In this document: positions 36,492 through 48,951 of the stretch, piece by piece
How positions within the stretch are numbered: position 1 is the stretch's first letter
How the letters are laid out: the number at the start of each line of letters is the position of its first letter
DNA from: Torreya grandis
Lineage: Eukaryota; Streptophyta; Pinopsida; Cupressales; Taxaceae
Direction of reading: 5' to 3'
Length of the DNA stretch: 64,000 nucleotides
Assembly (NCBI GenBank): GCA_037957365.1
Contig: JARHVA010000666.1
Coordinates: 2,233,501 to 2,297,500, forward strand
The notes under the pieces: model-generated
Told to the model about the DNA's origin: nothing
The model's database searches: none
What the model saw: only the letters and a program-made list of their open reading frames with translations
Made by a program: the position numbers and the translations under genes

Positions 36492-37547
36492 TTTTATATT
36501 AGAAATCCAAGAGGGAGTTAGTCAATTATTAGTGAAATAAATAATTTTTTTTTTATAAACATAAACACTCAAGTCCAATCCCTTGGGTGAGCTATCAGGG
36601 TAATAAGAAAGAAATACAATTGGAAGGATAAGTAAAACTTTTTTAGCTCTCTTGAAGACTTGATTGATGACCGGTATGTATATGTTGAGCTCAGCTTGTG
36701 AGTTATGAGTCTTTGGCAATACTAGTGCTTCATGGAAAACATATCCCCTTGTTCACTTTTGGTTTGGCTTGGCACATGAGATGAAAATGTGAAGCTTCTT
36801 GCTATGTTTTGACATAATAACACTACACTAAAAAAGCTTGTCTATAATGGCCATTCAACATTGCTTTTATAGACTATTAGGATGAATATAGACCATTGAA
36901 TCAAGATCAAGATCAATTATGGAGGATGGGTCCTCACACTCATGATTACATACCTAGAGTGGGTAAGATATTCCATTTAAGGCATTTTTGTAGTGTGGAA
37001 GGAAAAATGGAAGAAAGTGCATTAATGACCTCTTGGAGTGTGTGAGGGGTGTAAGAGGGATGTAAGAGGAAGAGAGTAAGGAAAATGTAAGAGCTTGATT
37101 TCACTCATACTCTTTCACATTGACTTTGTTGAATGACATCACCTATGTGAGGTAATAAATCATTTTTGATTTAGGAAAATAAGATAATTCCAAAAAGTCA
37201 TGAAATTTTCTATTAGAGGAAGATTAGGCTAATTAATCAAAGATTAATTATAAATTAGAAGAATGGACCTTTACAATATTATTTTGTCCCTCAAATATTC
37301 ATTTAATTGTCTTGTGATAATGTTTGCAAAGGTTAGAATTGGTATTGAATGCATTTCATCAGATTAATATTACAAGATGATCCATTACCTCAATTAGGGA
37401 TGTGTCATTGCGATTTTGGATTAAAAGGGTAGTTGTGTAGGTAAATTAGGTCTAATACCAATTTTTGATCAAATTTGCATGTGATTATTAAAAAATCATT
37501 CTAAAATGTCATTTAAATATTGAAGTGGTTAAAATGAGGTGTCTACA
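36492..37547 (-). mobile_element. Probable solo LTR, minus strand
   Basis: On the minus strand it starts TGTAGACACCTCATTTT, like the LTRs at 244 and of element B. It splits a tandem repeat: the left copy reads straight from CCACACAAACCACTATAAGCAACA (36439-36462), while in the right copy CCACACAAG (36483-36491) and GCCACTATAAGCAACA (37551-37566) are separated by this 1.06 kb. So the insertion limits follow from the interrupted repeat. The TG at the far end is not preserved and the target duplication is decayed. No coding sequence. Confidence 0.6.
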
Positions 37548-38029
37548 AAAGCCACTATAAGCAACAAAAGAATAAATCATGTTGTAACATAACCAATACC
37601 ATTTGAAGAATTAGTAGAGGAGACCAATAAAGAGAGACTACTAGAAAGGATAGTGGAGTAGCCTAAAGCCATAAAAAAAGGAAGCAAATCTTGTTACTCC
37701 CAAAAAACCCATGCCCTTCCAAAGAATACCTCTTTGTCCACCACATACAGAAGGATCCATATTTCACATCCTTTCTCCATCACCCGAACTCCTCTCCAAA
37801 AGATCACATTTTGTTTGAACAACCCTAAAAAAGCCTCCTAAACTAGTAAAACTACCAAAATACCTCTCCCCATTGATTAAAATATTTTTCAAAAGAGCTT
37901 TTTCACCAACTACTAAACAACACAACCCCATCATAAACCTCAATTATCCACCAAAAATATATTCCATTATAAACCATGGACTATGGAGGTTGATGATTAT
38001 TTTGAAAGGTGGATTATATAAAGTATTTG
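37548..38029 (+). other. Short region left of element D, possibly gag-like
   Basis: A weak coding-like stretch near 37600-37680 (FEELVEETNKERLLERI) could be part of the Gag relic that resumes at 47405 on the far side of element D. The similarity is too weak to be sure. It ends with ATTTG, the possible left target copy of D. Confidence 0.35.
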
Positions 38030-39394
38030 TATTGAGCATTGCCATTGATTATTGATTTTTTGCATTGATGTCAAAGGTTCTTATGAATATGCTTGATCAA
38101 TTAAGTTTTGAGGTATGAGATTATATGCCTGATATAAAGAATCAACATAGAACATAGTGAGATCTAAATATCCTTAGTCAAGCTCCAAATATCTACATAA
38201 GTAGTTCCAAATATGCTCTATCAATCTATGAAGATGTTTTATTAAAGATCTGTAGATCTACCAGGCAGCTTTGAAGATCCACCCAAACAGCTCTGAAGAC
38301 ATTCTAACAAAGCTTTGAAGATGTTCTATCAAATATATAAATAAGAGGATGTATAAGGTTTCTTGAGAATTCATATGAGGTATTGGATCACTTAGGAGAG
38401 TTTCAAGGTAAGCCTATAAGGGCAAGGCCTTAAGCCCAAATCTGTAACTAGACTAGTTCTAGACCATGCCTGACCTAATGAGGTGTCATGAGGTATTATC
38501 AGAGAAAATGAAGGATGTTTGGCATTATTTTAGCATGTGATATTTTTTGTTAGCATGTAATCAAGGTGAAGAGCACATGGAAAAAAACTTGAAGGTCAGT
38601 CTTAAGGCTAAATTTGACTTGCAGGTCAAAGTCTAGAGAGCAAAGAGAGAGAGCATGTCCTAATAAGGTTTGAGGTTTTATTTCTAAGGAAAGTATGGAT
38701 ATTTGAGTGTTTTCAAAGGTATGTCATGTTTTTATAGGTGTGTTGACAAAGTATAAGGTCATATTTTTCAAGAAAAGATATGAAAAGTGGTTTTAAGGTT
38801 TCTTGAGTGCATAGAATAAAGGATTCTCAACCCAAGATGAAATTTCAAGTGTTCATTGGCACATGAAACCTCTGCATGAGAACCTAAGATATCCCTGATA
38901 GATGGAGAAGGTTCCTAACTCAAATTTACTTTAATTTGTTTTTTTAGTGATAATCTAAGATTTATGAATGATAATTAGGACTACAAGATGGTTTAAACAC
39001 TCAAAGAAACCTAATAGTGACTTGATGATAAATATATTGTTATGAAGTGATCAAAATGGTTTGGTATGACTATTTATGTGATTTTAAGTTGTATTAAACT
39101 CTCCCAATAACCTCCAAGTGTGATTGGTTTATCAAGAGAGTGAGTGGAACCTATAGGAAAGGCCTTATTTCTTGTAGATTTACTGTAGCAAGAAGAGTTA
39201 ACTAAGTCCATTGTAACTAGATGAAGTTTAAAGATTTAGACTTTTATCTTATGTACATGGTGGTTTTTTAGTAGGTTATAACCTTTAGGTATGATAAAAT
39301 AATCATATAATTTGAATTTTATAGTGCAGATAAGACAATGAAGGTGTGAGGTTATGAGATTGGTCTACAAGACCAATATTGCCATATGACCATG

Positions 39395-39429
<35 letters not shown>

Positions 39430-41354
39430 TGGTATATTGATATTATAAGATCATCCACATGAATTTAAACTATCTAAAAATGTCTACATATATTTTGAAG
39501 GTCATTATGACCATGACTATGTTTCAAGGCAAACTTACAATTTTGGGTAAGCAGGTTGCAACGATGGGTTTGAGACTCTATGCCATGAGTTGATATATAT
39601 AATGCACATAATGATATTTTTTTGGAATTTATTTATCTATCCATGATTTTTATAATATTTTAATTTATTCTAAGAGGTTGTAATATTAAAGCCAAAATGG
39701 CTTATTTGGTTGAGTAAAGACTGTGAGAGAGAAGGTCAACAGATTAGTTTGCAAGACCAATAGTTTCCATTAAGAGCTTATGATTTGTTTATTTTAAGTT
39801 GTTATAAGGATGTTATAAGATAATTTTCATACAATGGAAGTGATTGAGTATTCTTAGTTAGGTGTCATAAGCTCATGTTTCCTTGACTGTGTTTTAAGGC
39901 TAGTTGGAAGTTCTGAGTGGGCTACTTGTAGAGAAGAGTTTGAGCATGTAAACCCTGAGTTGAAATTTATAATTAAGTTTATGATGAACATGAGGTCATG
40001 AGGTTTATTATTATTTTATTTTTACCCATATTTATTTATTAAATGTGTGTTTATGCTTCAACTGTTTAAGACATATTTTATGTGTATGCACTGGTTTATT
40101 ATGAACAATATTTTGAGAAAAGGTTCAAGTGGTGATTGGACCTAAAGTGAAGTTTTATAAGGTATATTTGAATTGAATATGATATTTTATTACTGTGTGA
40201 TGTGTTTTAATGTGTTGTAATAAGATCAAAGAGTAACATGTGTTGAGTAGGCCTAATGGGATTAGGTATCCATGAGACCTAAAGGAAAGAAATTGCCTGA
40301 TTGAAGTAGGTTAAACCTAAATGGACTCAAAGCACATTTTATCCATGTCTATGAGACGTATTAATATCCATTAAATGGCATACCTAATAAGATAATAATA
40401 TTTGGCTGACTAATAAGGATATGTTTAAATGACTTGTATAAAAGCCAGGCTAATTAGGCCTATTTATGAGAGTTAGGAAATATGTGTGCAAGCAAATAAA
40501 AGAGCACAAAAAGGAGAATAATGAGGTCATGTGGACCATCAAAGGGGTATAATTAATATATAATATAAGGTTTGAATATTAGCATCAAGGTCATATGACC
40601 TAATCAAGTCAAAAAGAGGGCTAGTTGAGTAAAGAAGGCTAGAGGCCAGTTTGAGAGGAATAAAAGTGTGTGAAAAGATGAAGAAGAGAACCATTATCTA
40701 TTGAAGATTATAAAAAGGATAAAGAGTATCATATTATAAGTATATTAATTTTTAATAAATGATTATAGGTTTATTGGAGGCCTGGATATGTTGATATGGC
40801 CATGGTCAGGTAGCTAATGTGTAGAAAGAGCAAATAAAAGATTGAGTATGACATTGATGTCATAGAAAGAAGAATAAATAGAAAAAAAAGAAGAATAACA
40901 TCATGAAGTGTTTATAATAATAAAGTAAAAGGTGTCAAAATAATTTTTGGTTGAGTGGGTGCTGAGTCATCATAGTGTTGATTGAGTGGGTGCTTGATCA
41001 ATAAGGTGGTTGGTGCCTCCTAACAAGTTGGTGCTTGCAAAAGCCAAGTGGGTATTTGGTGAATTAGGGGTTGGTTCTCCTTTTTAGGTTGGTGATCATG
41101 TAAATATTGATTAATTTATTTATAGTACAAGTTTTCCAAGCTTTATTTCAGTGGGTTTTATGTCCCATAAGGTTTTCCCACTTTTATGATATGTTATGGT
41201 TATTTATACATTATTTTGGTTGATTAATGATTTCTTCATGCTTATGTACATTGGGTTTATATTTCTTGATGAATGTTAATTAATGAATGATTAAGTAAAA
41301 TTAAAATAGTATTAAGGACATTGATTCAACCCTCCAGTGACTGTGCTTCAAATA
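38030..41354 (+). repeat. Element D 5' LTR
   Basis: 3325 bp. It starts TATTGAGCATTG (the G of TG is lost to A) and ends CTTCAAATA, against CTTCCAACA in the 3' LTR. It contains a TA microsatellite at 39396-39424 that the 3' LTR lacks. No coding sequence is visible. Confidence 0.85.
39396..39424. repeat. (TA)n microsatellite within the element D 5' LTR
   Basis: 29 bp of perfect TA repeats. The matching place in the 3' LTR (about 45502-45512) has only TATCTATATATT, so the repeat expanded after insertion. Confidence 0.85.
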
Positions 41355-41356
41355 AT

Positions 41357-41368
41357 TGGCATCAGAGC
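41357..41368 (+). other. Element D primer-binding site
   Basis: TGGCATCAGAGC, two bases after the LTR end; one base away from the standard initiator-methionine tRNA complement TGGTATCAGAGC. Confidence 0.85.
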
Positions 41369-41639
41369 TTGGTCCTTTAAAGCAAGTCTAATAGCTTAAA
41401 GGTGATCCTAAGAAGCACATATGTCTTGTGATCAATAAGAAGAAGACAAAATGTATGATAAATAAGTCTACTATGATAGTGAAGAGGATAAGATGAATTA
41501 TACCTTGAAGCTAAGATCATAATTACCCTTGATGATTTGAAACATTAAAATAAGACTATCAAAGATCTCAGAAATCAGCTAGAAGGTGTTAATGTAAGGT
41601 TTAGATCAAAGGAAGTTGAGTATGACTAGTTGAAGATAG

Positions 41640-42650
41640 AGATATATTTTTTGAAGGTTGAGCATGAATAGATTATAGACAAGATGAGTAAGATGAAGAA
41701 GACCAATGAGAAGTTTGAAAATAATACTAAGGCTCTAGATGACATGTTAAGTGGTCAGAAGTCTTTTAATAATAAGGCAGGTCTTATTTTAAAAATAGAT
41801 CAAAAAGAGAATAAGGAGAATGATAATATAAACAAGAAGGTCAACCTCAAAATGAAGACAAACTCTGCTAGACAACCTAATACCATGAGGTATTTCAATA
41901 CTTTCAATATTCATTATTTTGTTTGTTATCAGTTTGGACATAAAGCAAAGGACTATAGAAGGATGCCACCCAAGAATGATTTTTCATGGGACTATGATAA
42001 AGGAAGTAATTGGACAAGAAGAGATAAAAAACTACATTAATCAAGAGGTGTGTCAAAAAAGAGTAAGGTTATTTACTATAAGTGTCAATGCATTGGTAAT
42101 ATTGTAAGATTTTGTAAGATCATATTGGATAAGCCCTTAAATCATAACAAGATGTTAGAAGCTCCTATAGGACAAATCATGGTATGGAGACCAAAAAAGG
42201 TAAGAACTAGTCATGATTAACCTATGGATCAAGGTGAAATAATTACCAAGGTAGATTTCTCATAGTGTTTGGTATCATCTTAGATGGAGAAGAAGAACAA
42301 GGATGATGTAGACATCAAGCCAAAGGTGCCAATCATAATCAATAGGATCCTAAAGAAAGACAAGAGAGGTCTTAGTTCTCATGTGATTGATTAAAGCATT
42401 AAGGATGAAGATTTGATTGAGAAGAAGTATGACAAGGTGAGTCTTGATCAACTCATAAACCAAGGTAGGTTGTTTGATAATAAAGAGCATGAGTCAGATT
42501 TAAAAGAATGTCAAGAGTATTCTTTGTCAGCTTAGAAGGATGATGATGAGGCCAAGTCAAAAGTCAAGCCTAAGTTGATAGTCAATACTAGAAAGACATT
42601 GATGAATATTCAATCTTGTGAGAGTATGGATATCTAGGAATCTCCTAAAT
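41640..42650 (+). pseudogene. Element D copia-type Gag C-terminal half
   Basis: 41684-42040 is open (118 codons), with ALDDMLSGQKSFNNKAGL, a signature found before the knuckles in plant copia Gag, and then CYQFGHKAKDY (about 41927-41959), a CCHC knuckle with its last Cys changed to Tyr. After a single stop the same frame gives YYKCQCIGNIVRFC (42077-42118), a second knuckle with first Cys and His lost. Coding character continues with stops to about 42650. A Lys/Asp/Glu-rich tail follows instead of the protease expected in an autonomous element. Gag would package the RNA. Confidence 0.72.
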
Positions 42651-44104
42651 TTATGTTTTTTTAATACCATATGGAAGGGGTGACTCCATTAGACTTCATG
42701 GAGATAATCATCAGTAAATGGAAGCATGGTGGATGCTTATTGAGATTTGATAGGTGTTGTATGTCAATAAGGTTTGTTGAATATTATTTAATTCTAAGCT
42801 GGAAGTATGGTCTTTTGGCATGTTGAGAGGTAAGTTTTTTGTTATCTAATTGTAGTTGAGCATGATCTATGTTGAGTTTTTATATTGGTACCAAGGTGCT
42901 TGATCTATGTTGGAGATGGTCTGTGTGTACTATTGATTCATATGGTGAGCTATTTTGAGAGAGATTTGAGTGTTATATGTACATGAAGATGACCTTAAGG
43001 TCATAAAGGAATAATTTACATGTTGTATAGTCTTAGTTTGCATATCATGAAGAAGACATGTTATGATAGGTTTGTTATAGTGAAGCATATAAGTGTAGAA
43101 CTAGTTGATAAAATGATGCAAGGAAGATGTGATTAAGAAGTCTATGCCATGGTGGTTTAAGAAACCTCAAGAAGATAGATTGATGTAAGAATGACATTGG
43201 AGATACCATATGGACATGACATGAGTAATCTCTGATCTATCATGAAGGACTAGATTATTCCATGAAAATAATATATTTGATTGTAAACATACCTAATAGT
43301 CATTGAGTGTGATTTCTCTAAACATTTGAAAATGACCTTTGGGTCATGTATCGTAGGTATCTATGCTTAGTATTCCCTAGTTGTGTGAGGTGAAAGTGAT
43401 CAAGTAAGATAGAATCCTGGCAGATAGTGAACTAAGTGTTTTATAGACCTAATGAGCAGTGAACTAATATACAAAGAGTTATCATGGATCAGATATGGTG
43501 TAAGGAGATAAGAGGATGATGGAAAGAGTCTTTATGGTTTTAAAAAAGGTTGAAGGTCCAATAAAACATAAAGAAAGTTACAATAATATTTAACATTAAC
43601 TCAGGGGGAGCTAATGAGATAATTCATGAGCTTCAAGAATAGGTGTGTAATATAGAGAAGATATGCTAAATCATGAATACAAGTTGGATTTTTATGAAGA
43701 TTGAATAGAAAATAAATTTGGATATCATTCATATCTATGGCATCAAGGTACATAAAGGAAGGTAAGTAGTCTTGTATACCTAAGTCCATTTAAAGAAGAT
43801 ATTTTCAGATAAGAACAAATGAGATAGCCTAATGAGTTTGAGTCATATCAATCATGTCAAGGACAAGATGTATGCTATTTTAATTTGAGTTCATTTTGAG
43901 GAAGTATTCATGAAGAAATGGTGAGCATGTTCTTATGATGATTTATAACCTAAATTTCAAGAAGGTATGATTCCAGATGGTAGTTTATGTATGACCCTTT
44001 ATCATTAATGTCAAAGGGGGAGAAAGATAAAAAAGGGTGAGAAAAGGAAAGAGTTAGATCTAGGAGATGGTTTCCATATGTTTTTGAATGTGTTTTCCAT
44101 AAAT
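42651..44104 (+). other. Element D 3' interior, non-coding
   Basis: No pol motif on either strand. A second polypurine-like string, TCAAAGGGGGAGAAAG, lies at about 44010-44025, 97 bp before the tract that abuts the LTR. Confidence 0.55.
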
Positions 44105-44119
44105 GACAAAGGGGGAGAT
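44105..44119 (+). other. Element D polypurine tract
   Basis: GACAAAGGGGGAGAT directly before TGTTGAG of the 3' LTR, the typical copia form. Confidence 0.85.
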
Positions 44120-47100
44120 TGTTGAGCATTGTCATGGATTATTGAGATTTGGCATTGATGTTGTCATTGATGTCAAAGGTTCTTGTGAAGATGCTTGATC
44201 AAGTAGGGTTTGAGATATGAGCTTATATGCTTGATATGAAGACTCACCGTAGAAAACAATGAGCTCTGAATATCCTTAGTCTAGCTCTAAAGATATGCAT
44301 AAGTAGTACTGAAGATGGTCCATCTAGCTATAAATATGTTTTGTTAAAGCTCTAAATATCTGCTAGGTAGCCTTGAAGATCTACCCAAGCAGATCTAAAT
44401 ATGTTCTAACAAAGATCCAAAGAGACTCTATTTAATATATAAGAAATAGGATGTATAAGGTTTCTTGATCATGAATATGAGGTTTTGGATCACTTAAGAG
44501 AGTTTCAAGTTAAGCCTAAAAGGGTAAGGCCTTAATCTCAAATCTACAACTAGACTAGTTCTAGACCATGCCTGACCTAATGAGGTGTTATGAGGTATTA
44601 TAAAATCAAATTAAGGATGTTTGACATTGTTTTAAAATGTGATATGTTGTGTTAGCATGTAATTAAGGTGGATAACACATGGAAATAAAATTGAAGGTTA
44701 GTCTCAAGGCCTAATGTGATTTGTAGGTCAAATCCAAGAGAGAATAGAGTGAGAGCATTGTCTAATAAGGTAGGAGGTTCTATTTAAAAGGAAATTATGG
44801 ATAGTTGAGTGTTTTTATAGGTATTTCATGTTGTTCCAAGTGTGTTTACCAAGTATGAGGTCAAAGTTTGTAATACAAGGCATGAAAAGTGGTTTTGAGG
44901 TTTCTTGAGTGCACAAAGTAAATAATTCTCAACCTAAGATGAAATTTCAAGTGTTCATTATCATGTGTAACCTATGAATGATAAATTAAGATATTAATAG
45001 TATATGGGGAAGGGTAATATATTAAATTTATAGGCATTGGTTTTTGGAATGAGGGGCTAAAATTTATGAATGATAGTTAAGATTAGAAGATGGTTTAAAC
45101 CCTCAAATAACCCTAAAAGTGACCTGATGAGAAAGATATTATTATAAAGTGATAAGAATGGTTTGGTATGAATATTTAAGTTATTTAAGGTTGTATTAAA
45201 CTCTCCTAGGCACCTCTAGGTGTGATTAGTTTGTCAGGTGAGTGAGTGGACCATACATAAAAGACCTTATTACTTAGATATTTACTATAACAGAAAAATT
45301 TGACCAAGTCAAAGTTGATAATTAGATGAAGATTGAATATTTATACTTTTATATTATGTAAATGGTAGTTTTTTATCAGTTTATATCCTTTAGGGAAGCT
45401 AAATTGGTCATATAAGTTGAACTGTCTAGTGTAGATAAGATAGTGAAGGTGTGAGGTTTTGAGATTGGTCTGCAAGACCAATATTGCCATATGACCATGT
45501 TATCTATATATTTGATATTGGTATAATGATATTATAATATAATATACATGAATTTAAATTATATGAAAGTGTATAAATATATGTTGAAGGTCATTATCAC
45601 CATGACTATGTTTCAAGGCAAACTGGCAGTTTTGTGTAAGTAGGTTGTAGTGATGGGTTTAAGACTTTATGACATGAGTTGATATATATAATGCATATAA
45701 TTATGTTGTTTGGTATTTTAATGATATATAAATTACTTGAAAAATATTTTAATTTAGTGTAATATTTTAGAACATTAAATCCAAAATGGCTTGTCTGGTT
45801 GAGTAAAGACTATGAGACAGAAGGTCAGCAGATTGGTCTACAAGACCAATAGTTTTCATTAAGAGATTATGATATGTTTATTTGAAGTTATTATAAGGAT
45901 GTTATAATATCATATTATTACATTATAATCCATTGAGTATGTTCAATCAGGTGTCATAATTTCATGTTTCCTTGATTATGTTTTAAGGCTAGTTGGTAGT
46001 TATGATTGGGCTACTTGTAGAGAAGAGTTTGAGACTGTAAACCCTAAGTTGAAGAATATAATAAAGTTTTTGATGACATAAGGTCATGAGGTTTAGAGTA
46101 TGTTATTTTTTCTATGGTTTTTTATAAAAAGTGTGTTTATTTAGTTTTTCAAGACATATTTTTTGTGTATGCACGTACCTATTGTGAACAATATTTTGAG
46201 AAAAAGTTCAAGTGGTAGTTAGACCTAAAAGGTGTTGTGAACATAAAGTGAAGTTGGATGAGGTATATTTTAATTTAATATGATAATTTCCTACCATGTG
46301 ATGTGTTTTAATGTGCTCTAAGAAGATCAAAGAGTAACGTGTGTTAAGTAGGCCTAATGGGATTAGGTCTCTATGAGACCTAAAGGAGAGATATGGCCTA
46401 ATTGAAGTAGGTCAAACCTAAAGAGACTCAAAGAACATTTTATACATGAATATGAGATGTATTAAGATAAATTCCATGTCTGACCTAATAATATAATAAT
46501 ATTTGGCCAAATAAGAAGGATATGATCAAATGACTTAAATAAAAGCAAGGCTAATTAGGCCTATTTGTGGGAGTTAGGAAATAAGTGTGTAAGTAAATAA
46601 AAGAGCATAAAAAGGATAAGAATGAGGTCATGTGTAACATAAAATGGGTATATTTAATATATAACAAAAGTTTTGAATATGAAGATCAAGGTCATATGAC
46701 CTAATCAAGTCAAGAAGAAGGTTAGTTGAGAAAAGAAGGCTATAGACCATTTAAGAGGAGTAGAAGTGTATGAGGTTATCAGAGTAGAAGTATATGAGTT
46801 TATCATAATTTATTAAAGGTGTATTAGAAGCCTAAATACATTGATAAGGCCATGATGAGATAGTTGATGTGTAGAGAGAGCAAATAGAAGATTGAGTATG
46901 ACATTGATGTCATAGAAAGTAGAAGAAAGAGAAAGAAGAAGAAGACCATCATCAGGTGTTGATAAGCATCAAGGAAAATATGGAAAATCATTGGTAGATA
47001 AGCTGGTAATGAGTCATCATAGTGTTGATTGAGTTGGTTCTTGATCAACAAGGGGGTTAGTGCCTCCTAGAAAGTTGGTTCTTGGTAAAGCCAAGTGGGT

Positions 47101-47404
47101 ATGTGGTGAATTAGGGGTTGGTTTTCATTATTGGGTTAGTAATCAACTAAAGATTGATTAATTATTTTATAATACTATTTGTCCAAGCTTTATTTTAGTG
47201 GGTTTTATCCCCCATGAGGTTTTCCCACTTATATGATGTGTTATGGTTGTTTATGCATTGCTTTGGTTCATTAATGCTTTATTCATGCTTATGTACATTG
47301 GGTTGATATTTATTGATGAATGCTAATGAATGAATGATGAAGTGAAATTAAAAGAGTATTAAGGACACTGATTCACCCCCCTCTTAGTGATTATGCTTCC
47401 AACA
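44120..47404 (+). repeat. Element D 3' LTR
   Basis: 3285 bp, TGTTGAGCATTG to TTCCAACA. Most of the 5' LTR can be followed in it with small gaps. Confidence 0.85.
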
Positions 47405-48147
47405 ACTGGAACAATATTAGTACGAAGCATCATGGTAGACCTTGAAGGAGAATCCTCCTTAAACAAACCTTCCACATTTATATTCCTAGAAACACCCCAT
47501 TAGGTATTGCACCAAGAAAAACATCCATCCATTAACATTGCCTAACTTCTATGGAATGCCAATTTAAGATCTTGATGCATTTATCTTTGGGTTTGATGTC
47601 ATGTGCCATAGTTATGACTACAATCAAGATGCAAAAAAGCTGAAATTATTTCCTAACACTCTCTAAGATGCATCCATTCATTGGTTAATGGGCTTGAGAA
47701 AGGATAGTGTGATTAACTAGAAGGATCTAAAGGATAAATTTATTAGCAATTAATAAATCACTACACTGGTAGATATCCCTAGGGAGATGGCATTTTTAGA
47801 ATGACAAAAAATGAGGATGAACCATTGAAGACTACATGGAGAGATTCCACTTTAGTCTACAGAGGTCCAAAAAATTTAAGTTGGGTAATAAGTCCCTACA
47901 GCTATTATTTATAAGAGATAAAAAATAATATATAGAATCCTTAAACCTCATTAGAGGTGAATATTTTACACAACTTTCATATGATGAGATTTTCTCAATT
48001 CATAGTAATTACTCAAGGTCACTAATGAAGAAAACCAAAAGAAATAGAGTAGTAACTTCATCATTAAAATGAATAAATGGAATCACAAGGATGAATATTG
48101 GTAAATTATAGGATAACATGAAAATGGATATCATCAACCTTATGGAC
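47405..48147 (+). pseudogene. Gag relic (Retrotrans_gag type), both ends cut by other elements
   Basis: Motifs in one main frame with stops: LTSMEC/NFYGMPI near 47545, FGFDVMCHSYDYNQDAKKLKLF (about 47590-47650), DASIHWLMGLRKDSV, KDLKDKFISN, then DYMERFHFSLQRSKK (about 47830-47875) and a later LLFIRD segment. This is the Retrotrans_gag order. The left side is bounded by the LTR of D and the right side by the truncated LTR of E. It belongs to a third gag lineage, different from those in B and E. Confidence 0.72.
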
Positions 48148-48951
48148 ATTTGGGACACTACAGCCACATAGTACTAGTGTCCCCAATTGGGTGCTATTAT
48201 CCTTAGCCATAACTCTTTCCAACAGATAAATTTTCAAATGTGTGCCCCTCATAAGGTCAGCCTAAGAATATTTTTTATTTGTATAATCTATAAAACTCTA
48301 TAAAATACAATTCTAATTGATCTATATTCATTAGATGGAAAATAGATGCAAAAAGCACATTCAAACCAAAGACAAGTTGAGAAAAATTAAGGTATTTGAT
48401 CCCTCTTCTACTTTACTTATGCATACTACCATATAAAATACCCTAAGCCTAGTTTTAAAAGATTTAAAATATAAATCACATTTAAGGAATCCAAGTCTAC
48501 TCTCCTTCTATCATTCACTTGCACTTGCATCAAGCACTAGGTGGGAGAACTACATCAGGGTTGATCCCTATTTGAAGTATTGGTATGTAGGCAAATATCT
48601 TCATAATAGGGTGTTGAGGATGTACAAACTATCCTAATAACAAACAAATATTTTTTCTCATGCCATATTTATAAAGAGGATTAGGGTTTTCACACAAAAT
48701 CAGGTTCTCCAGGCACAACATAGAGCTTTAAGTTTCATGCATGTAATAACAAGACCAAAAAACACAAGCATAGGTACTCCTAAAAAATAAGAACAACCCC
48801 AAAAAGGTGATACTACTACCACTTTGATAACACTAAAACAAAATGGTGTAACTATCCATATGGGGCACTATTGTACAAAGAGAAAATATATTTTGGATGT
48901 TGAGGACACTTAGAACTATCCATAACCTAGTTTTTAGAACCCAAAATATCT
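48148..48951 (+). repeat. Element E 5' LTR, left part
   Basis: It aligns with 60322-61125 of the 3' LTR starting at ATTTGGGACAC. The first 197 bp of the LTR are absent, replaced by the gag relic. A TATAAAATA box lies at 48299-48307. Confidence 0.82.
48299..48307 (+). promoter_or_regulatory. TATA box of the element E 5' LTR
   Basis: TATAAAATA, conserved at 60477-60485 in the 3' LTR. Confidence 0.5.

Larger units (their letters stand above)
38030..47404 (+). mobile_element. Element D: copia-type gag-only element with giant LTRs
   Basis: The LTRs (38030-41354 and 44120-47404, 3.3 kb each) start TATTGAGCATTG/TGTTGAGCATTG and align throughout. The interior is only 2.77 kb, shorter than one LTR. 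It has a TGGCATCAGAGC primer site (initiator tRNA), a Gag relic with two zinc knuckles, and an AAAGGGGGAGAT polypurine tract, the usual Ty1/copia form. No protease, integrase, RT or RNase H was found. The flanks ATTTG and ACTGG agree at three of five bases. It fits a non-autonomous gag-only element with terminal repeats. Confidence 0.85.
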
